From Curtobacterium guangdongense (lineage in GTDB: Bacteria; Actinomycetota; Actinomycetes; Actinomycetales; Microbacteriaceae), in NCBI RefSeq assembly GCF_049341845.1, contig NZ_JBMPIT010000012.1:1-64000 (forward strand): 64,000 bases of DNA. Direction: 5' to 3'. The notes under the pieces are model-generated. The model saw only the letters and a list, made by a program, of their open reading frames with translations, had not been told where the DNA came from and made no database searches. Shown in pieces: positions 17,564-25,780 of this stretch. How positions within the stretch are numbered: the stretch's first letter is position 1; each line of letters starts with the position of its first letter. The position numbers were made by a program, and so were the translations under genes.

Positions 17564-18498
17564 GGTGCGACCACCTCCGGGGTGGGCGGCGAGACGACCG
17601 GTGCCGCGGGGGACGCCTGACGTCGCAACCCGAACGCCCCGTCCACGACCTCGAGCAGGTCGGCGCTCCGCTCGGTCGAGAACTTCCGCGCGAACACGTG
17701 CGGCAGGTCCACGTCCGAGCCCGTCCGACGCTCGAGCAGCCGCCCGGCATCGGCGATGGTCAGCCACGGCGGGCTCTTCATCGCCGTGCCGTCCCACCCG
17801 ATCCACCACAGCGAGTGCGGCACGTGCTCGTCGGCGAACCCCGGGGTCAGCGCGGGCGAGCTCAGGACCGACGGCACGAAGGTCTCGTCGGCGATCCAGC
17901 TCCGTCGCCAGAAGCGGACGAGGTCGGGCCGCCGGTCGACGACGTCGACGACCGCTGCTGCGTGGTGGCGAGCCAGGACCTTGAGCTGCGAGCCGCCGGC
18001 GAACACGACGTCACGTGGCATCCGCCGGGGCACCGGGAGCCGCAGCATCGTCTTCCGCCACGCCCAGTGCCGGTACCGGAGCCTGGCCACCCCACCGTCG
18101 CGCCCCCACGCCGGGAACGGCAGCGGGTGCACGGCGAGGAACGACTGCTCACGGTGCGCGGCGAGGAGTCCGGTGATCTCGGCCGCGTCCGCGAGCGGGT
18201 AGTCGCTGCCCGTGAGCACCGCGATGTGCGAGGCGTCCGTCATGTCGAGCGCCGCCCGGTACCCGGACACCTCCGCCTCGACGTTCTCCCACTTCGCCCA
18301 CCCGGTGCGGATCCGGGGGAGGACCGAGACCCGATCCGGCAGCCCGTCCGTCATCGCGCGGAAGACCGCCTCCGGCGTCCGCGCGTCGCAGTGCAGGAAC
18401 ACCGGGAACGGGTCCAGCGCCTCGACGAGGCGGCGGACGTGCGCTGGGTCCTCGTGGGCGAGGACGATGCACGCGGGCACCGTGCTGGGGATGGCCAT
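17560..18498 (-). CDS. GT14-like beta-1,6-N-acetylglucosaminyltransferase
   Basis: A 312-residue protein of the core-2/I-branching (GT14) type. ACIVLAHEDPAHVRRLVEAL is the usual start of bacterial members, and the family blocks LTGSDYPL, GGSQ and ADETF are visible. Bacterial homologues commonly sit in capsule or exopolysaccharide loci and may add branches. It is the promoter-proximal gene of the leftward GT14-flippase-GT4 operon, whose members overlap by four bases. The final 25 residues are Pro/Ala-rich. The sugar transferred is inferred only from the family. Confidence 0.85.
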   Translation of the reverse strand: MAIPSTVPACIVLAHEDPAHVRRLVEALDPFPVFLHCDARTPEAVFRAMTDGLPDRVSVLPRIRTGWAKWENVEAEVSGYRAALDMTDASHIAVLTGSDYPLADAAEITGLLAAHREQSFLAVHPLPFPAWGRDGGVARLRYRHWAWRKTMLRLPVPRRMPRDVVFAGGSQLKVLARHHAAAVVDVVDRRPDLVRFWRRSWIADETFVPSVLSSPALTPGFADEHVPHSLWWIGWDGTAMKSPPWLTIADAGRLLERRTGSDVDLPHVFARKFSTERSADLLEVVDGAFGLRRQASPAAPVVSPPTPEVVAP

Positions 18499-18591
18499 GG
18501 ACGCGACGCTAACCGCGCCGTTCCGGGCCGGACAAGGCGACCGGAAGCCCTCTGCGGGGAAGCGGCGGTTTCCCGCACCGCCCCCTCGTGA

Positions 18592-18765
18592 TCAGCGTTT
18601 CCGGCGGAACTTCGGGCAGTCGCAGAGCGCGCAGTCGGTCCCGGGACGGTAGTGCTCGTGGGCGTCCTGGACGTGCCCGCAGACGCAGGTCGCGGCGTCG
18701 ACGACGAGGACACGTCGTTCCGACGAGACGACGACACCGAGCTCGGTCGCGGGGCCCAGCGGCAT
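18592..18765 (-). CDS. 57-residue Cys-rich zinc-ribbon-like protein
   Basis: Short protein with CVCGHVQDAHEHY and CALCDCPKF, giving five Cys and several His that could bind one zinc ion. The inner ATG at 18765 is chosen because GAGGAGGA lies just upstream; the longer reading frame (to 18846) has no ribosome site. It stands alone between the GT14 operon and a divergent GT2 gene. Similar small Cys/His proteins are widespread in actinobacteria without assigned function. I can give no role. Confidence 0.65.
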   Translation of the reverse strand: MPLGPATELGVVVSSERRVLVVDAATCVCGHVQDAHEHYRPGTDCALCDCPKFRRKR

Positions 18766-18926
18766 TCGTCCTCCTCGTGCCCGACGTGCTGCCGTCGGGT
18801 CCTCTCCAGCGATCCTACGGGGACCGGACCGCTGGTGTGGCGGCAAACCGCAAGAGGGACGACCGTCGCCGCATCCCCGCGGACACGCCGTTGACCGCGC
18901 GCGAGGGGGCCCGGAGCATCGGGGAC

Positions 18927-20231
18927 ATGAGCGACCACCAGGCGACCACGACCAGCGTGCTCACCCTCACGCCCGCGATGCCGTCGCCGGACGCACCGGC
19001 ATGGCCCGGCGCGGCCTGGGTCGGCGCCGTCGACCGGCAGCAGGCGCTCGCCGCGTCCGCCGTCGAGCTCGCCGGCGCCGACGGCTTCCGCCGCGCCCGA
19101 CTCCTCGTCCGTGACGGACAGCAGGTCGCGGGGTTCGTCGACGTCGCGGTCGACGCGACCGGCGACGTGGACCCGGCAGAGCTGGGACCGGCCCTCCGCG
19201 CCCTGCGCACCACGAGCCTCCCGTCCGTTCCGCAGGGACCGACCGACGGCCGGATCTCGGTCGTCATCGGGACCCGCGACCGACCGGACGACGTCCGTCG
19301 GTGCGTCCGGTCCGTCCTGGCGTCCGACCACCCCGACTTCGAGGTGTTCGTCGTCGACAACGCGCCGACCACCACGGCGACCCGCGACGTGGTCGCCTCG
19401 TTCGCGGACGCTCGCCTCCACTACGTCCTGGAGGCCCGACCCGGCGTCTCGCGCGCACGGAACGCCGGGCTCGCCCTCGCGTCAGGGTCCGTGGTCGCCT
19501 TCGTCGACGACGACGTGGTCGTCGACCGGGGCTGGCTCGCTGCGCTCGCCGACGCGTACGCCCGCGACGCGGACGTCGTCTGCGTCACCGGCCTCGTCCC
19601 GAGCGGGGAACTCCGGACCCCGACGCAGCGCTACTTCGACGAGCGGGTGACCTGGGCGCGGAACACCGACCGCCGGGTGTTCCGCACCGCGGCACCGCCG
19701 GCTGATCTGCCGCTCTTCCCGTTCTCGGTCGGGGCGTTCGGCACCGGCGCGAACATGTCCCTCCGTCGCTCGGCGGCGCTCGCCCTCGGCGGGTTCGACG
19801 TCGCGCTCGGCCCGGGGACGCCGTCGCGCGCGGGGGAGGACCCCGACCTGTTCACCCGGGTGCTGCTCTCCGGCGGGGCGCTCGCCGTGGAGCCCTCCGC
19901 GATCGTGTGGCACCGGCACCGCCCCGACCGTGCGGCGCTGCGGTCCCAGGCGCTCGGCTACGGAACCGGGCTCGGCGCGTGGGTCGCGAAGCTCATGCTG
20001 CGTCCGCGGACGGCGTTCGCGGTGTTCCGGCGCGCGTTCGGTGCCCTGCGGCAGCTCGGCGCGCTCGGCCAGGGCGCCGGAGAGGTGTCCGCGGCCGTCG
20101 ACGCCGTCGGCGGGTGGCCCGTCGACGAGGAGTTCCGTGCGGCGACCGCCGGGCTCAAGCGCGTCGAGCTCGTGGCGGCGCTCGGCGGCCCGTGGCGCTA
20201 CGTGCGCGGTCGCCTGCGCTCCCGCGCGTAG
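18927..20231 (+). CDS. Family 2 glycosyltransferase with N-terminal accessory domain
   Basis: A 434-residue protein. Residues about 20-95 form an accessory domain (WVGAVDRQQ, RRARLLVRDGQQVAGFVDV) shared with the GT2/membrane fusion at 7.8 kb. The GT2 domain follows: ISVVIGTRDRPDDV, an intact AFVDDDVVVD metal motif, and AGEDPDLFTR for the acceptor side. The resemblance extends through the whole fusion N-terminus, so the two genes are paralogues. The ATG at 18927 comes after GGGGA; upstream in-frame codons lack support. It is monocistronic and ends at a tandem repeat plus palindrome. Probably another polysaccharide sugar transferase. Confidence 0.87.
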   Translation: MSDHQATTTSVLTLTPAMPSPDAPAWPGAAWVGAVDRQQALAASAVELAGADGFRRARLLVRDGQQVAGFVDVAVDATGDVDPAELGPALRALRTTSLPSVPQGPTDGRISVVIGTRDRPDDVRRCVRSVLASDHPDFEVFVVDNAPTTTATRDVVASFADARLHYVLEARPGVSRARNAGLALASGSVVAFVDDDVVVDRGWLAALADAYARDADVVCVTGLVPSGELRTPTQRYFDERVTWARNTDRRVFRTAAPPADLPLFPFSVGAFGTGANMSLRRSAALALGGFDVALGPGTPSRAGEDPDLFTRVLLSGGALAVEPSAIVWHRHRPDRAALRSQALGYGTGLGAWVAKLMLRPRTAFAVFRRAFGALRQLGALGQGAGEVSAAVDAVGGWPVDEEFRAATAGLKRVELVAALGGPWRYVRGRLRSRA

Positions 20232-20238
20232 GCGCACT

Positions 20239-20270
20239 GCCCGCGTGCCCGCGTGCCCGCGTGCCCGCGT
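20239..20270 (+). repeat. Four 8-bp tandem repeats (GCCCGCGT)
   Basis: Exactly four tandem copies of GCCCGCGT lie just after a GT2 stop codon and before a long palindrome. A comparable 8-bp repeat follows smc, also next to a palindrome. Confidence 0.9.
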
Positions 20271-20285
20271 GCCGCGCCGCGCTCC

Positions 20286-20346
20286 ATCGAGGGAACAGGA
20301 AACGTCGGGTCCGGACATCGGACCCGACGTTTTCTGTTCCCTCGAT
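20286..20346. repeat. Long palindrome, ATCGAGGGAACAG family (copy 1)
   Basis: Inverted repeat with 28-base arms and one mismatch, beginning ATCGAGGGAACAGGAAACGT and ending with the complement. It lies between two convergent GT2 genes, where it can serve as a bidirectional terminator. Almost the same arms recur at 56.2 kb between divergent genes, so it is a dispersed repeat and not only a terminator. Confidence 0.9.
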
Positions 20347-20383
20347 CGCCCTCGGCGCGGGTGAGCGGCGCGTGTGCGGCGCG

Positions 20384-21712
20384 CTAGGGGCGGAAGCGCC
20401 CCTCCTCCACCTCGCGCCAGAACCGACGGCTCTTGAAGTACGCCGCCGGGCCCAGCGGGAAGCCCCGGAACTCGTGGTAGGCCAGGGACCGGGGGATGCG
20501 GGTGGTGGATGCCTCGGTGATGGTCTCGGCGGCCGCGTCACGCTTCCCCGCGAGGCGCGACACGAGCTGCGACAGCTTGATCTTGCCCGCGCGGGGCATC
20601 AGCCGCGCCAGGACCAGCGCGTGCCGGCGGTCCTTCGCGATGAGCTCGCACATCAGCGCGGTGAACCCGACGCCGTTCGAGTGCAGCTGCCCGTGCAGCC
20701 CCTCGAGGGTCTGGCGGTGCCGGTGGTGCACGACCGCGCGGGGTTCGAAGCCGATGCGGCCGCCGCCCCAGAGGATTTCGATGAAGATCGCGAGGTCCTC
20801 GCCACCGCGGGCGGGGACACCGGCGCCGAGCACGGGGTCGAACCCGCCGACGGCGTCGAACGCGGAACGACGGACCGCCCAGTTCGCCCCGGCGCCGTAC
20901 CCGCCGATGCCGTACACGGCGAAGTGCTTGCGGACGGTGCCGTCCGGGCTCACGGCAGAGGCCTGCGCGTGCCGCATGACACCGGGGACGTCGTCCGGGA
21001 CGATCGTCACCGGGGCGAAGGTGCGCTCGCCGCTGAAACCGCCGTAGTACGCCTCGTACCAGATCTGCGCGGGGGTCTCGAGCTCGACGGGCAGGATCAT
21101 CCCCGTCACCGCGTCGACCTCCGGCTCGCGGACGAAGCGCGTGCCGATCGAGCGGAGCCACTGCGGGTCGACGCGGACGTCGTCGTCCGTGAACGCGATG
21201 ATCTCGCCGCGGGCAGCCGCGACGCCGCTGTTCCGACCGATCGAGCAGCCGGGGCGCCGTTCCGTGACGAGCCGGACGTCGCGGCCCTCGAGGAGCCCGG
21301 GGAGGGCGTCGATCTCCGGCACCTTCACGCGGTTGTCGACGAGGACCACCTCGTAGTCGGGGTAGTCGAGGTCCTCCAGGAAGTCGAGCAGCTTGCCGAT
21401 GTCCTCCACCCGGGTGACGATCGTCGACACCACGATCGAGATCATCGGCAGGTCCGCGTCCGGAACCGGGGCGGCCGTGCCGCCGACGCTGTGCTCGAGC
21501 TCCGCGACGAGCGGGGCGAGGGCCCGCGCGGCGTCGGCGGGGTCCTCGGTGAGGAGCACGTCGAGGGTCGTCACGGGGAACCCGCCGCGGTAGCCGACCA
21601 CCAGCGCGGAGGAGCCGGTCTGGTCGGCGACGAGCCGTGGCAGCGGGGCATCGAGGTCGACGCTGACGACCCGACGGGGGCCGGGCACGGTGACGGGGGA
21701 GAGCTGGGTCAT
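20384..21712 (-). CDS. Family 2 glycosyltransferase with N-terminal accessory domain
   Basis: A 442-residue GT2 protein. About 100 N-terminal residues resemble the accessory region of the other two large GT2 proteins here (VVGYRGGFPVTTLDVLL). The catalytic domain has ISIVVSTIVTRVEDI, an intact AFTDDDVRVDPQW metal motif and GGEDLAIFIE. The C-terminus has a basic region with no membrane segment. The gene converges on the 18.9 kb GT2 gene and diverges from the ABC operon. It completes the set of five GT2 domains in the locus. Confidence 0.87.
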   Translation of the reverse strand: MTQLSPVTVPGPRRVVSVDLDAPLPRLVADQTGSSALVVGYRGGFPVTTLDVLLTEDPADAARALAPLVAELEHSVGGTAAPVPDADLPMISIVVSTIVTRVEDIGKLLDFLEDLDYPDYEVVLVDNRVKVPEIDALPGLLEGRDVRLVTERRPGCSIGRNSGVAAARGEIIAFTDDDVRVDPQWLRSIGTRFVREPEVDAVTGMILPVELETPAQIWYEAYYGGFSGERTFAPVTIVPDDVPGVMRHAQASAVSPDGTVRKHFAVYGIGGYGAGANWAVRRSAFDAVGGFDPVLGAGVPARGGEDLAIFIEILWGGGRIGFEPRAVVHHRHRQTLEGLHGQLHSNGVGFTALMCELIAKDRRHALVLARLMPRAGKIKLSQLVSRLAGKRDAAAETITEASTTRIPRSLAYHEFRGFPLGPAAYFKSRRFWREVEEGRFRP

Positions 21713-21817
21713 GACCCGGACGCTATGTCGGAGCGGCCGTGTCCCTCAACGGCGGGCACCAGCAGTGGCGGGGATCATGCGGGGTTCCGCAGGCCGGCGC
21801 AGCATCGCCGGAGCCGC

Positions 21818-21833
21818 GGGTGAGCGCTCACCC
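21818..21833. promoter_or_regulatory. LacI-type operator candidate 1
   Basis: Perfect 16-base palindrome GGGTGAGCGCTCACCC. Its core GTGAGCGCTCAC equals the symmetric lac-type operator core. It sits 194 bases upstream of the ABC binding-protein gene. A LacI-family gene lies at the end of the same operon. Confidence 0.55.
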
Positions 21834-21880
21834 AGGAAGTCTGGGCAACTCCAGAGGTCACGCTCAGGTCACGGGTTCGA

Positions 21881-21894
21881 TGCAACCGGTTGCA
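21881..21894. promoter_or_regulatory. LacI-type operator candidate 2 over the promoter
   Basis: Perfect palindrome TGCAACCGGTTGCA with the central CG typical of LacI-family operators. It overlaps the -35 hexamer of the promoter below, so bound repressor would block RNA polymerase. Confidence 0.7.
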
Positions 21895-21918
21895 GAACGC
21901 CGAGCGCGGGCGTAGCTT
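21890..21918 (+). promoter_or_regulatory. Promoter of the ABC importer operon
   Basis: TTGCAG (21890-21895) and TAGCTT (21913-21918) are separated by 17 bases, the ideal spacing for a housekeeping sigma factor. The -35 half is inside an operator palindrome. This predicts a 5' leader of roughly 85 bases before the GTG start of the binding protein. Confidence 0.6.
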
Positions 21919-22011
21919 CCACTCCCAGCAGGCAGCGTCGCCTGCTCCAGGTGGTCGTCGTCCGGTACCCGAGACGACGGCTCCTGGTGATCTCGATGAG
22001 GAGACAACGCT

Positions 22012-23289
22012 GTGAAGAACACACGCGCGAAGGTGCGACTCGCATCCGTGGCCGGGGTCGCCGTGATCGGCCTCGCCCTGGCCGGCTGCTCGAGCGGCAG
22101 CTCGGCCTCGGACGCCAAGGACGGGCAGGACAGCCGCGGCCCGATCACGTACGTCCAGGGCAAGGACAACTCGAACGTCGTCCGCCCCCTGATCGCCAAG
22201 TGGAACAAGGCGCACCCGGACGAGAAGGTCACGTTCAAGGAGCAGTCCGACCAGGCCGACCAGCAGCACGACGACCTCGTGCAGCACTTCCAGGCGAAGG
22301 ACGACGGCTACGACGTGGTCGACGTCGACGTCGTGTGGACCGCGGAGTTCGCCGCGAAAGGCTGGCTGACGCCGCTCACGGGATCGATGAAGGTCGACAC
22401 GTCCAAGCTGCTGCCCGCGACCGTGAAGACGGCGACGTACAACGACACGCTCTACGCGGCACCGCAGACCTCGGACGGCGGCCTGCTCTACTACCGCAAG
22501 GACCTCGTGAAGACCCCGCCGACCACGTGGTCGGAGATGATGGACGACTGCCAGATCGCCAAGGACAACGGCATCGGGTGCTACGCGGGCCAGTTCGCCA
22601 AGTACGAGGGCCTCACCGTGAACGCCTCGGAAGCAGTCAACAGCACCGGTGGCTCGATCCTCGGCAAGAGCGGGACGCCGGACGTCGACACCGCGAAGGC
22701 GAAGGCGGGCCTGGAGAACCTGGTTGCAGCGTTCAAGGACGGCAACATCCCGGCCGAGGCGATCACCTACCAGGAGGAACAGGGCCGCACGGCGTTCGAG
22801 AGCGGCAAGCTGCTCTTCCTCCGCAACTGGCCGTACGTGTACAACCTCGCCAAGACCGACGGCTCGTCGACGGTCAAGGACACCTTCGGCGTCGCTCCGC
22901 TCCCGGGTGCCGACGGCGTCGGCGCGTCGACCCTCGGCGGCCACAACGCGGCGATCAGCGCGTACTCGAAGCACAAGGCGACCGCGCACGACTTCCTCGA
23001 GTTCCTGATGTCGAGCGACACGCAGAAGTTCTTCGCGACCCAGGGCTCGCTCGCCCCGGTGATCGGTGACCTCTACACGGACTCCGAGCTGACGGCGAAG
23101 CTGCCGTACCTGCCCACCCTGCTGAAGTCGATCCAGAGCGCGGAGCCCCGCCCGGTCACGCCGTACTACCCGGCAGTGACGAAGGCGATCCAGGACAACT
23201 CCTACGCGGCGCTCAAGGGCTCGAAGAGCGTCGACGAGGCGATGAAGGACATGGAAGCCGCCCTCAAGGCGGCGACCACCAGCAACTAG
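22012..23289 (+). CDS. ABC importer, sugar-binding lipoprotein
   Basis: A 425-residue extracellular solute-binding protein of the family 1 (maltose/multiple sugar) type. Its lipoprotein signal ends LALAGCSS at about residues 21-28, so Cys is the lipidated first residue. The mature part shows the usual binding-protein fold with VVDVDVVWTAEFAAKGWL and NWPYVYNL blocks. The GTG start follows GATGAGGAGA. It is followed by a hairpin and then two permease genes, the normal order of carbohydrate uptake operons (CUT1). Transcription is probably controlled by the LacI protein at the operon end through palindromes upstream. The sugar is unknown. Confidence 0.9.
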   Translation: MKNTRAKVRLASVAGVAVIGLALAGCSSGSSASDAKDGQDSRGPITYVQGKDNSNVVRPLIAKWNKAHPDEKVTFKEQSDQADQQHDDLVQHFQAKDDGYDVVDVDVVWTAEFAAKGWLTPLTGSMKVDTSKLLPATVKTATYNDTLYAAPQTSDGGLLYYRKDLVKTPPTTWSEMMDDCQIAKDNGIGCYAGQFAKYEGLTVNASEAVNSTGGSILGKSGTPDVDTAKAKAGLENLVAAFKDGNIPAEAITYQEEQGRTAFESGKLLFLRNWPYVYNLAKTDGSSTVKDTFGVAPLPGADGVGASTLGGHNAAISAYSKHKATAHDFLEFLMSSDTQKFFATQGSLAPVIGDLYTDSELTAKLPYLPTLLKSIQSAEPRPVTPYYPAVTKAIQDNSYAALKGSKSVDEAMKDMEAALKAATTSN

Positions 23290-23304
23290 CGGCTCGCGCC
23301 GCAC

Positions 23305-23347
23305 CGGACTGGAGGCACGGGTCACCCGTACCCGTGCCTCCCGTCCG
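23305..23347. terminator. Palindrome between binding protein and permease
   Basis: Hairpin with arms GGACTGGAGGCACGGGT and ACCCGTGCCTCCCGTCC, a member of the GGACGGGAGGC palindrome family. It is inside the operon, 15 bases after the binding-protein stop. It may stabilise the upstream mRNA or partly terminate, giving more binding protein than permease. Confidence 0.7.
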
Positions 23348-23385
23348 CCCCTACTTGCGTCCCGACACCGGCAAGGAGGCCGTCA

Positions 23386-24408
23386 GTGTCAGCAGCAACC
23401 GAGATCCCAGCCGCCATCCCGAACCCCCAGGGTCTGGAGCCGCCCAAGCGGCGGCGCGGCGGACTGAACGCCGAACACGGCCGATGGGCCGTGTACCTGA
23501 TCGGCCCGACGATCGTGCTCCTCGCCGTCGTCATCGGCTACCCCGTCGTCAGCGCGATCATCCAGTCGTTCCAGCTCGACGCCGGACTCGACAAGGCGAC
23601 CGGCCTGTTCGTCGAGGGCGGCTTCGCGGGCGTCACGAACTACGTGCACTGGCTCGGCCAGCAGTGCGGCAACGTCACGTGCCCCCCTGGCAGCCTCGGC
23701 GCCCAGTTCTGGGTGTCGTTCGGCAACACGGTCTTCTTCACGGTCGTCACCGTGCTCGCCGAGACGCTCATCGGCGTCTGGATGGCGATCATCATGAACC
23801 GCAACTTCAAGGGCCGCGCGCTCGTCCGCGCCGCGATCCTGGTGCCGTGGGCGATCCCGACCGCCGTCACCGCGAAGCTCTGGTACTTCATCTTCGACGC
23901 GAACGGCGTGCTCAACCACGTCATCGGTCACCAGATCCTCTGGACGAGTGGCGAGTGGGCGTCGCGGTTCGCGGTCATCATCGCCGACACCTGGAAGACG
24001 ACGCCGTTCATGGCGCTGCTCATCCTCGCGGGCCTGCAGCTCATCCCGGAGGAGGTCTACGAGGCCGGGAAGATGGACGGCGCCTCGACCGTGCAGCGCT
24101 TCATGCTCATCACGCTCCCGCTCCTGAAGCCAGCGCTGATGGTCGCGATCCTGTTCCGCGTGCTCGACGCGCTGCGCATGTACGACCTCCCGGCGATCCT
24201 CACCGGCGGCGGCGGTGGTTCCGGCAACGCCACGACGACGCTGTCGATCCTCGTCGTCGACCAGATCAGGCAGGGGTTCAACTCCGCCTCCGCGCTGTCG
24301 ACGATCACCTTCCTCATCATCTTCGTCGTCGCGTTCCTGTTCGTGCGGTTCCTCGGCGCGAACGTCGTGCAGACGCAGGCAGCCCAGCAGAAGGGTGAAC
24401 TCAAGTGA
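23386..24408 (+). CDS. ABC importer permease, MalF/UgpA type
   Basis: A 340-residue inner-membrane permease with about six to seven transmembrane segments. The EAA loop reads EEVYEAGKMDGASTVQRF at about residues 222-239, the contact site for the ATPase. The N-terminal 35 residues are cytoplasmic. The GTG start has AAGGAGG at ideal spacing. Its TGA overlaps the GTG of the next permease by four bases, so the two subunits are made in equal amounts. Confidence 0.92.
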   Translation: MSAATEIPAAIPNPQGLEPPKRRRGGLNAEHGRWAVYLIGPTIVLLAVVIGYPVVSAIIQSFQLDAGLDKATGLFVEGGFAGVTNYVHWLGQQCGNVTCPPGSLGAQFWVSFGNTVFFTVVTVLAETLIGVWMAIIMNRNFKGRALVRAAILVPWAIPTAVTAKLWYFIFDANGVLNHVIGHQILWTSGEWASRFAVIIADTWKTTPFMALLILAGLQLIPEEVYEAGKMDGASTVQRFMLITLPLLKPALMVAILFRVLDALRMYDLPAILTGGGGGSGNATTTLSILVVDQIRQGFNSASALSTITFLIIFVVAFLFVRFLGANVVQTQAAQQKGELK

Positions 24409-25316
24409 CCCTCGCAGCAGACCGTCCCCGGTCGTCGACGCGTTCGCGCGAGCGGTCGATCGACCGCGCCGACGTCCGCGTCCAGCGGCACACCGGCCCA
24501 CGGGTCCGCACCGCGATCCAGGCGATCATCATCGCGGTGTGGTGCCTCCTGCCGTTCTACTGGATGGTGGTGACGAGCTTCCGCGACGTCGGGTTCACGT
24601 TCGACGCCACCCCGTGGCCGACGCACGTGACGCTCGACAACTACGCGACGGCGTTCTCCACCGAGCTCGGCAACCACCTCGGTCGGGCGTTGCTCAACAG
24701 CCTGCTGATCGGCGGCGTCGTGACGATCATCGCGCTGCTCGTGGGCACCTCGGCGGCGTACGCGCTGGCCCGGCTGGAGTTCAAGGGCAAGTCCCTCATC
24801 GCCGGTGCGATCCTCGCGGCGTCGATGTTCCCGGGCGTCGCGCTCATCTCCCCGCTGTTCCAGCTCTTCACGGACATCGGATGGATGGGCACGTACCAGG
24901 CGCTCATCCTGCCGAGCATCTCGTTCGTGCTGCCGCTGACCGTCTACACGCTGGCGTCGTTCTTCCGTGAGATGCCGTGGGACCTCGAGGAAGCGGCGCG
25001 CATCGACGGCTGCACCCGCGTGCAGGCGTTCCGGCGCATCATCCTGCCGCTCGCCGCACCCGCCGTGTTCACCACCGCGATCCTGGCGTTCATCTCGTCC
25101 TGGAACGAGTACCTCATCTCGTCCCAGCTGTCCTCGGACGCCACCCAGCCGGTCACCGTCGCCATCGCGTCGTTCGCCGGGACCCAGCCGCACCAGGAGC
25201 CCTACACGGCGGTGATGGCAGCGGGGACGATCGTCACGATCCCGCTCGTGATCCTCGTGCTCGTCTTCCAGCGGCGCATCGTGGCCGGCCTCACCGCCGG
25301 CGGCGTGAAGGGCTGA
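24405..25316 (+). CDS. ABC importer permease, MalG/UgpE type
   Basis: A 303-residue permease with six membrane segments. The EAA loop DLEEAARIDGCTRVQAF lies at about residues 192-208. N-terminal positions 1-35 are charged and cytoplasmic. The GTG start overlaps the previous stop. No ATPase gene follows; in actinobacteria such CUT1 importers are often served by one shared ATPase (MsiK type) encoded elsewhere, and that is the likely case here. Confidence 0.92.
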   Translation: MTLAADRPRSSTRSRERSIDRADVRVQRHTGPRVRTAIQAIIIAVWCLLPFYWMVVTSFRDVGFTFDATPWPTHVTLDNYATAFSTELGNHLGRALLNSLLIGGVVTIIALLVGTSAAYALARLEFKGKSLIAGAILAASMFPGVALISPLFQLFTDIGWMGTYQALILPSISFVLPLTVYTLASFFREMPWDLEEAARIDGCTRVQAFRRIILPLAAPAVFTTAILAFISSWNEYLISSQLSSDATQPVTVAIASFAGTQPHQEPYTAVMAAGTIVTIPLVILVLVFQRRIVAGLTAGGVKG

Positions 25317-25321
25317 TCGCC

Positions 25322-25759
25322 ATGGCGTACCGCGCACCGCGTCGACCGTCGGCACCGATCGAGGAGGCCATGGGCTTCGTCGGCTTCTTCGGGGTCGCGT
25401 TCCTCGCCGTCACCGTGTTCTGCGAGTTCACCGGGCGACCGGCACTCGGCTGGGCGCTCACGCTGTTGGCATGCGTGCTCGTCCTCGTCGTTCTCGACCG
25501 CTGGCGGGTCCGGGTGGTCCGTCGGTCGGAGGCCGCCGAGGCCCTGGCCGCCGGCCACGTCCTCCGCCAGGACGGGCACCCGGTCGGGGTGCACGTCCCC
25601 GGTGGACACGCGCCCGTCGAGACCGTCTTCCGCGACCACGTGCACATCGGGTTCGACGAGCGAGCACAGCGCCCGCATCGATCGCGAGCCGTCGCGCGGA
25701 CCGGCGCCGGGCCCGTGACCCGGGATGCGGGGGACGCGACGCACGGCGCGGACGGCTGA
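25322..25759 (+). CDS. Small membrane protein of the ABC operon
   Basis: A 145-residue protein with two closely spaced transmembrane segments (about residues 16-34 and 40-58) and a hydrophilic C-terminal half rich in His and Arg. The ATG is five bases after the permease stop, and the LacI gene follows 21 bases later. I do not recognise a family. Position between permeases and regulator suggests a link to the transporter, but nothing in the sequence proves it. Confidence 0.6.
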   Translation: MAYRAPRRPSAPIEEAMGFVGFFGVAFLAVTVFCEFTGRPALGWALTLLACVLVLVVLDRWRVRVVRRSEAAEALAAGHVLRQDGHPVGVHVPGGHAPVETVFRDHVHIGFDERAQRPHRSRAVARTGAGPVTRDAGDATHGADG

Positions 25760-25780
25760 CCGGCCTCCCGGCTGCGTCCG

